From: an uncultured Marinosulfonomonas sp.
GTDB taxonomy: Bacteria > Pseudomonadota > Alphaproteobacteria > Rhodobacterales > Rhodobacteraceae
Length of the DNA stretch: 7,161 nt
Direction of reading: 5' to 3'
Assembly (NCBI GenBank): GCA_947311455.1
Contig: CAMZKY010000309.1
Coordinates: 1-7,161 of the forward strand
This document shows positions 1 to 6,596 of this stretch, one piece after another. The stretch's first letter is position 1, and every line of letters begins with the position of its first letter. The notes under the pieces are model-generated. The model made no database searches. It was not told the origin of the DNA and saw only the letters and a list, made by a program, of their open reading frames with translations. Made by a program: the position numbers and the translations under genes.

Positions 1-1003
1 CCGTCATGCCTGTGCCGGAAAAATCGACCCATGCCAGATAGGTGGCGTCAAGCGGCATGGATTTCAGGCCGGGAATCGCATTGACGCCTTCGTCAAACAT
101 GCGTTTGGTTTCATTCAGGTATGCGACCAGTTCATCCACCCATTTCGCACCTTCGGGGGAATAGGCCGCGGTTGTCATGACCAAACCGAATGAATTTGGC
201 GACAGGCCAAGCGAGAGCATAGTTGCAGCGAATTTGGCGCGCAGTGCTTCATCCTGAATGATAACGTTGCCGGTGTGGGAACCTGCGATATTAAAGGTTT
301 TGGTGGTGGCTGTCATGGTGATCAGGCGATCAGAAATTGACGGATCAACCAGCGGCATCACCGTGTGCTTTGCCCCGTTAAACACCAGATCGTGATGGAT
401 TTCGTCCGACACCAGAATCAGATCGTGACGTTTGGCAAAATCGGCGACGCCTTGCAATTCATCCCGGGTCCAGACCGTGCCACCCGGATTATGCGGCGAA
501 CACAGGACAACCATTTTTTCATTGCCCGTCATTTGCGCATCATAGGCGGCAAAATCCATTTCATAGCGGCCATTGTTATTCACCAGCGGGCATTCAACCA
601 CTTGACGATCAGCACCTTTGATCACCTTGGCAAAGGCATGGTAAACGGGGGTGAACAACACCACACCGTCACCCTTTTCAGTAAACGCATTCACACAAAG
701 GGCTGTGCCGTTCACCAATCCATGGGTGGTGAAAATCCACGCCGGATCAACATCCCAGTTATGGCGATTTTTCATCCACCAGCCAATCGCCGCCTTGTAT
801 TCGGTTTCACCGCCGAAATAGCCGTAAATACCATGATCCAACATGCCTTGCAGTGCGTCCTGCACACAAGCGGGGGGGCGGAAATCCATGTCGGCCACCC
901 ACATGGAAATCCCCTCGTCTTTTGGCACGCCATAAATCATTTCCATCAAGTCCCATTTGGCGCTGTGGGTGTTTCGGCGTTCGATAATGTCGTCAAAGCT
1001 CAT
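1..1003 (-). CDS. patB: MalY/PatB family PLP-dependent C-S beta-lyase (cystathionine beta-lyase type), 3' part cut by window edge
   Basis: Fold-type I aminotransferase-like enzyme of the MalY/PatB group. These use pyridoxal phosphate to split the C-S bond of cystathionine or related cysteine conjugates, giving a thiol, pyruvate and ammonia in the cytoplasm. I translated 334 codons with no stop before the edge; the family is about 390 residues, so roughly 50-60 are missing. Visible landmarks are the N-terminal MWVADMDF (34-41, a family hallmark), Tyr121 in TPVYHAF, HNPGG with Asn172, SDEIHHD with Asp200 (expected to pair with the pyridine nitrogen), and TATTKTFNIAG, where Lys235 is the Schiff-base lysine. 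The start at 1003 is supported by an AAAGGG ribosome binding site at 1011-1016, 7 bases upstream. It diverges from def. The exact substrate (cystathionine versus other S-conjugates) cannot be told from sequence. A long open frame on the opposite strand here (365-1045) is a shadow. Confidence 0.93.
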   Translation of the reverse strand, partial: MSFDDIIERRNTHSAKWDLMEMIYGVPKDEGISMWVADMDFRPPACVQDALQGMLDHGIYGYFGGETEYKAAIGWWMKNRHNWDVDPAWIFTTHGLVNGTALCVNAFTEKGDGVVLFTPVYHAFAKVIKGADRQVVECPLVNNNGRYEMDFAAYDAQMTGNEKMVVLCSPHNPGGTVWTRDELQGVADFAKRHDLILVSDEIHHDLVFNGAKHTVMPLVDPSISDRLITMTATTKTFNIAGSHTGNVIIQDEALRAKFAATMLSLGLSPNSFGLVMTTAAYSPEGAKWVDELVAYLNETKRMFDEGVNAIPGLKSMPLDATYLAWVDFSGTGMT

Positions 1004-1052
1004 GGTGTGGCCCTTTTTGTCGTTTTCGCCACGCTACTTGTTTAATTTTCGA

Positions 1053-1070
1053 GCGCAAGAGGCGTTGCGC
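1053..1070. other. Perfect 6-bp inverted repeat in the patB/def divergent region
   Basis: The 95 bases between the two divergent starts (1004-1098) hold the inverted repeat GCGCAA / TTGCGC with a 6-base spacer (GAGGCG). On the plus strand it is followed by GTTTTC. It lies 28 bases upstream of the def start, so it could be a short hairpin in the def leader or a protein-binding palindrome for either promoter. The T run is too short to call it a terminator. I see no convincing -35/-10 pair for either gene in this interval. Confidence 0.35.
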
Positions 1071-1098
1071 GTTTTCAAGGCATGTTTTAAAGGGGGGC

Positions 1099-1620
1099 AT
1101 GTCTATTCGTCCAATCCTGATCCATCCCGATCCCCGCCTGAAAAAAGTTGCCGCTCCTGTTGAGGGTGTGAGCGACGAAATGCGCAAGCTTGCCGAAGAT
1201 ATGCTGGAAACAATGTATGATGCACCGGGCATTGGTTTGGCCGCGCCGCAACTGGGGATTTCCAAGCGTTTGATCGTTATGGATTGCATCAAGGAAGAAG
1301 GTGCTGCGCCGCAGCCGATGGCGCTGTTTAATCCCGTGGTGCAATGGTCGTCTGACGAATTGAACACCTATGAAGAAGGCTGTTTGTCGATCCCTGAACA
1401 ATATGGTGAAGTAGAGCGCCCCGCCGAGGTAACTGTGACGTGGACAGATATGCACGGGGCGGAATGTGAGGCCAAGTTTGATAAGCTGTGGGCCACGTGT
1501 GTTCAGCATGAAATTGATCATTTGGAAGGCAAGCTTTTCATTGACTATCTAAAACCGCTGCGCCGCCAGATGATTACCCGCAAGATGAAGAAACTGAAAC
1601 GCGAACGGGCACGCGGTTAG
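1099..1620 (+). CDS. def: Peptide deformylase (active form)
   Basis: Removes the formyl group from the N-terminal formyl-methionine of nascent proteins at the ribosome. The 173 residues are normal for a type 1 bacterial deformylase. All three signature motifs are intact: motif I GIGLAAPQ (44-51), motif II EGCLS (93-97) with metal ligand Cys95, and motif III QHEIDH (136-141) with metal ligands His137 and His141 and catalytic Glu138. The C-terminal tail is basic (KMKKLKRERARG). The start gives the usual SIRPILIHPDPRL opening and has an AAAGGGG ribosome binding site just upstream (1089-1097). The next gene begins on the very next base after the TAG stop, so the three genes 1099-3017 should be one transcript and translationally coupled. 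Confidence 0.98.
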   Translation: MSIRPILIHPDPRLKKVAAPVEGVSDEMRKLAEDMLETMYDAPGIGLAAPQLGISKRLIVMDCIKEEGAAPQPMALFNPVVQWSSDELNTYEEGCLSIPEQYGEVERPAEVTVTWTDMHGAECEAKFDKLWATCVQHEIDHLEGKLFIDYLKPLRRQMITRKMKKLKRERARG

Positions 1621-2118
1621 ATGGCTGTTCAACCTTTTGTGCCATTTCCTGATAAGCGCCTGAAAACCGTCTGCGCGCCTATTGAAACCGTCACCAATGA
1701 AACCCGCACGATCTGGAACGATATGGTAGAAACCATGGACGCGATGCCCGGTGTCGGGTTGGCCGCGCCGCAAATCGGGGTGATGTTGCGGTTGGCGGTG
1801 GTAGATGCGTCTGAGGCCCGTGGGCAAGCGGTGAAAATGGCCAATCCAAAAATCCTGCATTCCTCGGGCCAATTTCGCGAGCATGAAGAGGCCAGCCCGA
1901 ACCTGCCCGGATTTTCCGCCAAAATCCGTCGTCCGCGTGCGGTGACGGTTCAGTTTCTGAATGAAACAGGTTCGGTGGAGGAAAAGGATTTTGTCGGACT
2001 GTGGGCCACATCCGTTCAGCACCAGATCGATCATCTGAACGGGCATCTGTATTTTGATCGCCTATCAAAAATGAAACGCGATATGTTTTTGCGCAAAGTG
2101 AAAAAGGCCTTGAAATGA
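1621..2118 (+). CDS. Peptide deformylase-like protein with degenerate active site (probable pseudoenzyme)
   Basis: This 165-residue paralogue aligns with the upstream deformylase along its whole length, so it arose by tandem duplication or ancient divergence. Motif I is intact (GVGLAAPQ, 44-51). Motif II, EGCLS in the active enzyme, reads EASPN (90-94), so the metal-ligand Cys is Ser92. Motif III, QHEIDH, reads QHQIDH (133-138), so the catalytic Glu is Gln135 while both metal-ligand His (134, 138) remain. The flanking GLWATSVQH and DHLNG segments are well kept and the frame is open, arguing for a maintained protein rather than a decaying pseudogene. By family knowledge, loss of the Glu should abolish normal deformylation. 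It begins directly after the def stop with no spacer and overlaps fmt by ATGA. Its role is unknown; binding formylated N termini, or modulating Def, are guesses. Confidence 0.9.
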   Translation: MAVQPFVPFPDKRLKTVCAPIETVTNETRTIWNDMVETMDAMPGVGLAAPQIGVMLRLAVVDASEARGQAVKMANPKILHSSGQFREHEEASPNLPGFSAKIRRPRAVTVQFLNETGSVEEKDFVGLWATSVQHQIDHLNGHLYFDRLSKMKRDMFLRKVKKALK

Positions 2119-3017
2119 AGCTGGTATTTATGGGCACCCCCGATTTTTCGGTTCCGGTTTTATCGGCGCTGGTGGATGCGGGCCATAAAGTTTTATGCGT
2201 TTACTGCCAGCCGCCGCGCCCTGCGGGCCGTGGCAAAAAAGACCGTCCATCCCCCGTCCAAGCCAAGGCCGAAGAATTGGGTTTGATGGTGCGCTATCCC
2301 GTGTCGCTTAAGGACAACGCGGAACAAGCTGACTTCGCGGCGCTGGGTGCTGATATAGCTGTGGTGGTGGCTTATGGCCTAATCCTGCCACAAGCGGTTT
2401 TGGATGCACCGAAACACGGCTGTTTGAATATCCATGCCTCCCTATTGCCCCGCTGGCGTGGGGCTGCCCCGATCCACCGCGCGATTATGGAAGGCGATAG
2501 TGAAACCGGTGTGTGCATCATGCAAATGGAAGCAGGGCTTGATACGGGGCCGGTTTTATTACGCGAATCTGTCGCAATCAGGGCTGAGGAAACCACAGCC
2601 CAACTGCATGATCGTTTGTCGGATCTGGGGGCCAAAGCGATTATTCAAGCGCTGGATGTTCTAGACGATTTGACCCCGCAAATTCAGCCGGACGAAGGCG
2701 TAACCTATGCCAAAAAGATCGATAAAGCCGAGGCGCAAATCGATTGGTCAAAACCCGCCGCCATTGTGGATCGTTTGATCCGTGGCCTTTCACCGTTTCC
2801 CGGGGCGTGGTGCGAAATCAACGGTACGCGGGTTAAAATGCTGGGTAGCCGGATTGCCACGGGTTCGGGCAATGCGGGGCAGGTTCTGGGCGGTTTAAAG
2901 ATTGCCTGCGGCGACGGAGCAGTGGAAATTACCAAGGCACAAAAGCAGGGTAAACGTCCGATGGAAGCTGACGAGTTTTTGCGCGGTTTTGATATGCCCG
3001 AGACACTGGGACAGTAA
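2115..3017 (+). CDS. fmt: Methionyl-tRNA formyltransferase
   Basis: Transfers a formyl group from 10-formyltetrahydrofolate to Met-tRNA(fMet), making the initiator used by bacterial translation; cytoplasmic. The 300 residues are close to the usual 305-315. The N-terminal Rossmann catalytic domain opens with MKLVFMGTPDFSVPVL and carries the PPRPAGRGKK loop (33-42). The active-site signature is NIHASLLPRWRGAAPI (105-120), with Asn105 and His107, and Asp143 in GLDTG. These correspond to the Asn/His/Asp triad of the E. coli enzyme. The C-terminal OB-like domain carries SPFPGAW (226-232) and ends with the family's KQGKRPMEADEFLRG segment. The ATG overlaps the stop of the deformylase-like gene by 4 bases (ATGA), implying coupled translation. 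Its coupling with def is the classic arrangement for the formylation/deformylation cycle. Confidence 0.98.
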   Translation: MKLVFMGTPDFSVPVLSALVDAGHKVLCVYCQPPRPAGRGKKDRPSPVQAKAEELGLMVRYPVSLKDNAEQADFAALGADIAVVVAYGLILPQAVLDAPKHGCLNIHASLLPRWRGAAPIHRAIMEGDSETGVCIMQMEAGLDTGPVLLRESVAIRAEETTAQLHDRLSDLGAKAIIQALDVLDDLTPQIQPDEGVTYAKKIDKAEAQIDWSKPAAIVDRLIRGLSPFPGAWCEINGTRVKMLGSRIATGSGNAGQVLGGLKIACGDGAVEITKAQKQGKRPMEADEFLRGFDMPETLGQ

Positions 3018-3080
3018 GTATTTGTTTTTCCGGGTTGCTGATCTTTGCAGGAACGCGTGGTGTTTTGGTGGGCGAAACCT

Positions 3081-3109
3081 TTCAATTTTTCGAGGGCGCC
3101 CTATATAGT
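3081..3109 (+). promoter_or_regulatory. Candidate promoter of the GlsB-like gene, with a 10-bp palindrome in the spacer
   Basis: TTCAAT (3081-3086) and TATAGT (3104-3109), separated by 17 bases, resemble -35 and -10 boxes. Between them sits the perfect palindrome AGGGCGCCCT (3093-3102), which could be an operator or chance. The -10 ends only 4 bases before the chosen ATG at 3114, so transcription from it would start at about the start codon, giving a leaderless or nearly leaderless mRNA. The 96 bases between fmt and this gene show no clear rho-independent terminator, so read-through from fmt is also possible. Confidence 0.4.
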
Positions 3110-3113
3110 GTTC

Positions 3114-3350
3114 ATGCCTATTTTATTCTTAATCATAATCGGCGCCGGTGCCGGATTTATCGCAACCCGTATGATGAAGGTTGAAACCGATGTGATTACC
3201 ACCATCGCCATTGGCGTTTTGGGGGCAGTTGTTGGCGGGTTAATACTGCGATTTTTGTTGGTGCTGGTCGGTATGGCTGCCGGGTTTGTTGGCGCGATCC
3301 TTGGGGCGGTTGGCCTCATCTGGATCTACCGGACATATATCCAGAAATAG
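3114..3350 (+). CDS. GlsB/YeaQ/YmgE-type small membrane protein
   Basis: A 78-residue very hydrophobic protein with three likely transmembrane helices, at about 2-20, 28-48 and 50-72, rich in Gly/Ala small-residue patches (IIGAGAGF, GVLGAVVGG, GAILGAVG), and a short basic end (YRTYIQK). This matches the pattern of the GlsB/YeaQ/YmgE 'transglycosylase-associated' family of inner-membrane stress proteins. Their biochemical function is not established, and no enzyme activity should be inferred from the family name. I chose the ATG at 3114 (MPILFLIIIGAGAGF) because upstream in-frame extension adds non-family residues that run through the candidate promoter. An in-frame GTG at 3108 is a possible alternative. 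There is no good Shine-Dalgarno next to either start. It lies downstream of fmt and converges on nagA. Confidence 0.82.
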   Translation: MPILFLIIIGAGAGFIATRMMKVETDVITTIAIGVLGAVVGGLILRFLLVLVGMAAGFVGAILGAVGLIWIYRTYIQK

Positions 3351-3528
3351 TGCATTCCTGCCCGTAAACAGCGAACGGGAAGAAACGCCCAAGCTTTTGG
3401 TTGATTGGTGCAAAATCTGGAGATTGAACCTGATGGCGCAGCGCAATGGCGCGGCAAAAACATTGCCGTCGTGATTTGTGATGCGGGGCTAAAATCCCTT
3501 TCAACCGATTTATGTGGTTAGATGTGGC
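3351..3528. other. Convergent intergenic region, with a weak coding-like stretch and small hairpins
   Basis: These 178 bases separate the 3' ends of the GlsB-like gene and nagA. They contain CCCGT...ACGGG (3361-3379) and CGGCAA-AAACA-TTGCCG (3452-3468). Neither is followed by a T tract on either strand, so no intrinsic terminator can be claimed. The plus-strand frame 3408-3521 (GTG start, TAG stop, 37 residues, including EIEPDGAAQWRGKNIAVVIC) reads like coding sequence. It has no good ribosome binding site, and the stretch just upstream is open only in another frame. It may be a tiny gene, the tail of a decayed gene, or chance. Confidence 0.3.
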
Positions 3529-4674
3529 TTAAACCGGTTTGCCTGATAGCCACGTATTTTGCAGAGTTAACCTGTCATCAAGATGAACGAAATTCGCACG
3601 GTTTCCGACATTCAAGGTGCCGTGGTTTTCCGCAATCCCAACCTTTTGCGCAGGAAGCAAGGTGGCCATAGCAAGCGCTTGCTCAGGTGGGATGCCAACC
3701 TGATTGACCATCACTTTGACAGCTTTTTCAAAATCCAGATAGGCTCCGGCGAGGGTGCCGTCTTCTAAGGTAAGCCTGCCGTTTTTGATCTGGATTGTGC
3801 GCCCTTCAAGTGTAAAGCTTGTCATATCTGTACCGGCGGGAGCCATTGAATCGGTAACAAGGAATATCTGATCCTTGCCTTGTTTGGCCTGCATGGCCAG
3901 ACGGATAGATTCGGTGTGCACATGGATGCCGTCGGCAATCAATCCCGCCGCCAAATCCGGATTATTCAGGGCCGCCCCGACAACGCCGGGTGCGCGGCTT
4001 TGAAATTGGCTCATGGCGTTAAACAGATGGGTCACCATGGTTGCGCCCGCTTTGCTGTATCGTTGACAGGTTTCATAATCCGCATCCGTATGGCCTAAAG
4101 ACACGGTTGCGCCGGCGTTGGCCAATTGTATGACCTGTTCTTCAGTTACATTTTCCGGGGCAATTGTAACGATTAAGGCAGGCAAATTTTTGGCGGCATT
4201 AATCAGCAAGGCAAGATCGTTGTCGTCCATTGGCCGGATCAAGCGCGGATCATGGGCGCCTTTTCGTGCGATGGATAAATGCGGCCCTTCCAGATGCAAG
4301 CCGCCGATTCCTGTGGTGTTTTCTGAAATGGCTTGAAGGCAGGCGTTGATTGCCATTTTGGTTTTATCAAAGGTGTCGGTGATTAACGTGGGCAACAGAA
4401 CGGTGGTGCCCCGGGTGGCGTGGGCCTTGGCAATGGTGCGCATAGAGGCCACGCCGGGATCATCATTAAGCATGATCCCGCCGCCGCCATTGACCTGAAC
4501 ATCAACAAAGCCGGGGGCAATGGTGCCGCCTGACAGTTTTACCTGATTGGCGGATTTGGGGGGCGCATCCACAATGCCGTGAAAGGCACCGTTTGACACA
4601 AGCAAGGTTTGGTTATGGTGTAAACATCTCCCATCGAAAATGTCGGCACCGAGATAGGCTGTGATATTGGTCAT
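3529..4674 (-). CDS. nagA: N-acetylglucosamine-6-phosphate deacetylase
   Basis: Hydrolyses GlcNAc-6-P to glucosamine-6-P and acetate, the first committed cytoplasmic step of GlcNAc use and cell-wall amino-sugar recycling. The 381 residues match the family. It has an amidohydrolase TIM barrel flanked by a small beta domain. Landmarks are APGFVDVQVNGGGG (53-66, first barrel strand), HLEGPH (127-132) with metal-ligand Glu129, SLGHTDA (192-198) with His195, THLFNAM (215-221) with His216, and VTDSMAPAG (273-281) with catalytic Asp275. The DGTLAGAYLDFEKAV segment (306-319) and the C-terminal GNRANFV beta strand follow. These positions sit within two residues of the E. coli ligands (Glu131, His195, His216, Asp273). 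Its ATG overlaps the stop of the SIS gene by 4 bases, so the two are coupled. It is the last gene of the leftward operon. Confidence 0.97.
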   Translation of the reverse strand: MTNITAYLGADIFDGRCLHHNQTLLVSNGAFHGIVDAPPKSANQVKLSGGTIAPGFVDVQVNGGGGIMLNDDPGVASMRTIAKAHATRGTTVLLPTLITDTFDKTKMAINACLQAISENTTGIGGLHLEGPHLSIARKGAHDPRLIRPMDDNDLALLINAAKNLPALIVTIAPENVTEEQVIQLANAGATVSLGHTDADYETCQRYSKAGATMVTHLFNAMSQFQSRAPGVVGAALNNPDLAAGLIADGIHVHTESIRLAMQAKQGKDQIFLVTDSMAPAGTDMTSFTLEGRTIQIKNGRLTLEDGTLAGAYLDFEKAVKVMVNQVGIPPEQALAMATLLPAQKVGIAENHGTLNVGNRANFVHLDDRLTLQNTWLSGKPV

Positions 4675-5696
4675 ACTGTTTCTGTTACTTTGCGTAGATG
4701 TGGGGGGCTGTCGGGATTAATGCCGCGCGAAACGGCTAATTTTTCCACCATGGCATAGAATGAAATAATCAACGCGATCGGATCGGTTAACGGGTGACCT
4801 GTGCGAACATGGGCAAGGCTGTTTGCTCGGCGCGCCATGGTCGAGGTGACAAAGGCATTCGCCCCCATTTCTGCCATACGATCCGCAACATCGATCAAGC
4901 CCTGCTCGGCACGATCTCCCACCGCGAATCCAAGAACAGGGAAACCTTGCCCAATAATCGAGACAGGCCCGTGCAAAACTTCGGCAGAGGAATAGGCTTC
5001 GCCATGGATTTGGCAGGTTTCTTTCAGTTTCAGAGCGGCTTCGCCTGCGATGGCCCATGACGGGCCACGGCCGATGGTAAACAATGATGTGCGATCTTGT
5101 AGGGCCGCACGCAATTCTGGCCAATCATTTTTGACTGCGTTTTCAAGATGGGCTGGCAGGGCATGAATGGCAGATTTTAGTTCATCGTCACCTGCCCATT
5201 CGGCAAAAAAGATCAACCCGGCAACAACGGATGTGACGAACGTTTTCGTGGCCGCCACAGATTTTTCTTTCCCCGCATGAAGCATCAGTGACATATTCGA
5301 TGTCTGCGCCAAGGGTGAATCGGGTTCATTGGTGATCGATACCGTCAAGGCACCATCATTGCGGGCGGATTTGGTAAGGGCGACGATATCGGGGCTTTGG
5401 CCGGATTGCGAAATGGTGATGCCAAGGGCGCGATCCAGCTTTAGCGGCGCATTATAAACCGACGCTACCGAGGGGCCAACGGAGGCCAACGCCAGGCCCA
5501 AAACCAGCTCGGACGTGTATTTCAAATAGGTTGCCGCATGATCGGATGATCCGCGCGCCACGGAAATCAAAAAGGCTGGATCAAATTCACGTGCCTGCGC
5601 GGCAGCAGATTGTTGGCCACTTTGGCCTCGCGTTAATAGGCGTTCTACCGCGTCGGGGATTTCCAGAATTTCTTGACGCATCAGTGTTTGGTTCAT
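4671..5696 (-). CDS. Two-SIS-domain sugar-phosphate protein, probable glucosamine-6-phosphate deaminase type II (NagB-II)
   Basis: This 341-residue protein is like the isomerase half of GlmS without the N-terminal glutaminase domain, so it should not make glucosamine-6-P from glutamine. SIS domain 1 shows SVARGSSDHA (45-54) and TISQSGQSPD (94-103), plus KSVAATKTF (145-153). SIS domain 2 shows FTIGRGPSWAIAGEAALKLKE (206-226) and SAEVLHGP (237-244). The tail has the GlmS-like DSPPHLRKVTET (329-340). Lying between nagA and a GntR regulator, it fits NagB-II, which converts GlcN-6-P to fructose-6-P and ammonia and replaces the unrelated classical NagB. I took the ATG at 5696 because TAAGGA (5704-5709) lies 7 bases upstream, and its TAA is the regulator's stop codon. 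An upstream in-frame ATG (5783) would put 29 extra residues inside the regulator gene. Other amino-sugar deaminases or isomerases (AgaS-like) are possible. Confidence 0.88.
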   Translation of the reverse strand: MNQTLMRQEILEIPDAVERLLTRGQSGQQSAAAQAREFDPAFLISVARGSSDHAATYLKYTSELVLGLALASVGPSVASVYNAPLKLDRALGITISQSGQSPDIVALTKSARNDGALTVSITNEPDSPLAQTSNMSLMLHAGKEKSVAATKTFVTSVVAGLIFFAEWAGDDELKSAIHALPAHLENAVKNDWPELRAALQDRTSLFTIGRGPSWAIAGEAALKLKETCQIHGEAYSSAEVLHGPVSIIGQGFPVLGFAVGDRAEQGLIDVADRMAEMGANAFVTSTMARRANSLAHVRTGHPLTDPIALIISFYAMVEKLAVSRGINPDSPPHLRKVTETV

Positions 5697-5706
5697 TTTA
5701 GGGTCC

Positions 5707-6462
5707 TTAGAGTTTATCAATGCGCAATTCGGCGACGAAGTCATAAGCGTCGCCTCGATAAACGGAACGCGTAAATTCGACAACGCGACCGCCTTTTATG
5801 TAGGATGTCCGCTCAATATTCAGCCCCGCCGAGCCTTTTGGAATATTGAGCAATTCGACATCGCGTGTTTGTAGATTGATTGCAGAGATACGCTGTAATG
5901 CACGGGTAGGACGGTTTCCATCGCGTTCAAGTGCGTCATATAGTGATTCGGAAATCAAAGCTGGGTCGGGCAATATATCCGTTGGAAGCGAGGCGCGTTC
6001 AATCGCCATTGGCTTGCCGCCCGCCAAACGCAAACGGGTGATCCGCGCCACCTGCACGCCCGACGACAAACCCAGCGCGACCATTTCTTCGGGCGAAGGA
6101 TCAAAAATGCCGCGCTCCAGTAATTGCGAAGACGCGTTTAATCCGCGCCGCGACATATCTTCGGAAAACGAGGTAAGGATAGACAAGGATTGTTCCACTT
6201 TTGGCACACGAAGCGCAACAACAGTGCCGGAACCGCGCCTTTGGGTGACAAGGCCTGCTTCAACCAATGGCTGGATGGCTTTGCGCACCGTAACCCGAGA
6301 AAGGCCTGTCATTTCAGCGATTTCGCGTTCGGGCGGTAGGGATGTTCCCGGGGCTAACGCCCCTGAAGTGATGGTTGTTTCCAAACGACGATACAGTTGC
6401 TGATATCGCGGGCCGCCATGCGCAACCAGCCACGCATCAGGATGTAAAATATCTTGCATCAT
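5707..6462 (-). CDS. GntR-family (HutC/UTRA) regulator of amino-sugar use, NagQ/NagR-like
   Basis: Cytoplasmic transcription factor of 251 residues. The N-terminal winged helix-turn-helix spans about 18-82, with GTSLPPEREIAEMTGLS (39-55), recognition helix SRVTVRKAIQPLVEAGL (55-71) and wing QRRGSGTVV. The C-terminal UTRA effector domain spans about 97-245, with VARITRLRLAGGKPMAIERA (138-157) and VVEFTRSVYRGDAYDF (227-242), typical of sugar-phosphate-binding members such as the B. subtilis NagR and Streptomyces DasR. Being first in an operon with the deaminase and nagA, it probably responds to GlcNAc-6-P or GlcN-6-P and represses this locus. The start at 6462 has GAGGAAG (6470-6476) 7 bases upstream; an adjacent ATG at 6459 is also possible. 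A longer in-frame reading to 6573 would run through the operator region and add a hydrophobic segment unlike the family, so I reject it. Confidence 0.93.
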   Translation of the reverse strand: MMQDILHPDAWLVAHGGPRYQQLYRRLETTITSGALAPGTSLPPEREIAEMTGLSRVTVRKAIQPLVEAGLVTQRRGSGTVVALRVPKVEQSLSILTSFSEDMSRRGLNASSQLLERGIFDPSPEEMVALGLSSGVQVARITRLRLAGGKPMAIERASLPTDILPDPALISESLYDALERDGNRPTRALQRISAINLQTRDVELLNIPKGSAGLNIERTSYIKGGRVVEFTRSVYRGDAYDFVAELRIDKL

Positions 6463-6480
6463 CGCTATACTTCCTCGCTC

Positions 6481-6502
6481 GATGTAATACCCATACAATA
6501 CC
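6481..6502 (-). promoter_or_regulatory. Candidate operator for the nag regulator, site facing the regulator gene
   Basis: Read on the minus strand, this is two adjacent 11-base direct repeats, GGTATTGTATG (6502-6492) and GGTATTACATC (6491-6481). It lies 18 bases upstream of the regulator's ATG, right next to its ribosome binding site, where a bound repressor would give autoregulation. The same two-repeat architecture appears facing the divergent murQ-like gene. A third GTATT lies 7 bases further upstream of the first. No confident -35/-10 boxes for the regulator were found. Confidence 0.55.
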
Positions 6503-6566
6503 AAATACAAAAAACAAAGGATAATTGCGCGAAACTTGCCAATAATTACAAATATTACGTTTTTGC

Positions 6567-6596
6567 TGGACAAAGGGTATTATATTGGCATTATAC
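6567..6596 (+). promoter_or_regulatory. Candidate sigma-70-type promoter of the murQ-like gene
   Basis: TGGACA (6567-6572, five of six matches to TTGACA) and TTATAC (6591-6596) are separated by 18 bases, predicting a start near 6603 and a leader of about 22 bases before the ATG. The candidate operator 6576-6597 fills the spacer and covers the -10 box, as expected for simple repression. Confidence 0.4.

Noticed and set aside
365..1045. 226-residue open frame on the plus strand opposite the lyase gene
   Set aside because: It lies antisense to a well-conserved PLP enzyme with all its motifs. The translation is His-rich and resembles no family, and it has no ribosome binding site. It is a shadow of the real gene.
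1087..1521. Minus-strand open frames over def and the def-like gene (also 1549-2046 and 1691-2137)
   Set aside because: They overlap genes with intact family motifs on the plus strand and show no recognisable domains.
3361..3468. Inverted repeats after the GlsB-like gene and nagA as intrinsic terminators
   Set aside because: Stems are only 5-6 base pairs and no T run follows on either strand.
5846..6403. 185-residue plus-strand open frame opposite the GntR regulator
   Set aside because: Ser/Arg-rich composition typical of an antisense reading. The minus strand encodes a complete wHTH-UTRA protein.
6541..6558. AT-rich stretch between the two operator candidates as a third operator copy
   Set aside because: It contains ATTAC-like words but lacks the GG start and the clean 11-base repeat of the two real candidates.
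6463..6573. N-terminal extension of the regulator with a hydrophobic segment, suggesting a membrane-anchored GntR protein
   Set aside because: The extension runs through the AT-rich operator/promoter region, while the ATG at 6462 has a strong GAGGAAG site at the right distance and gives the normal family length.
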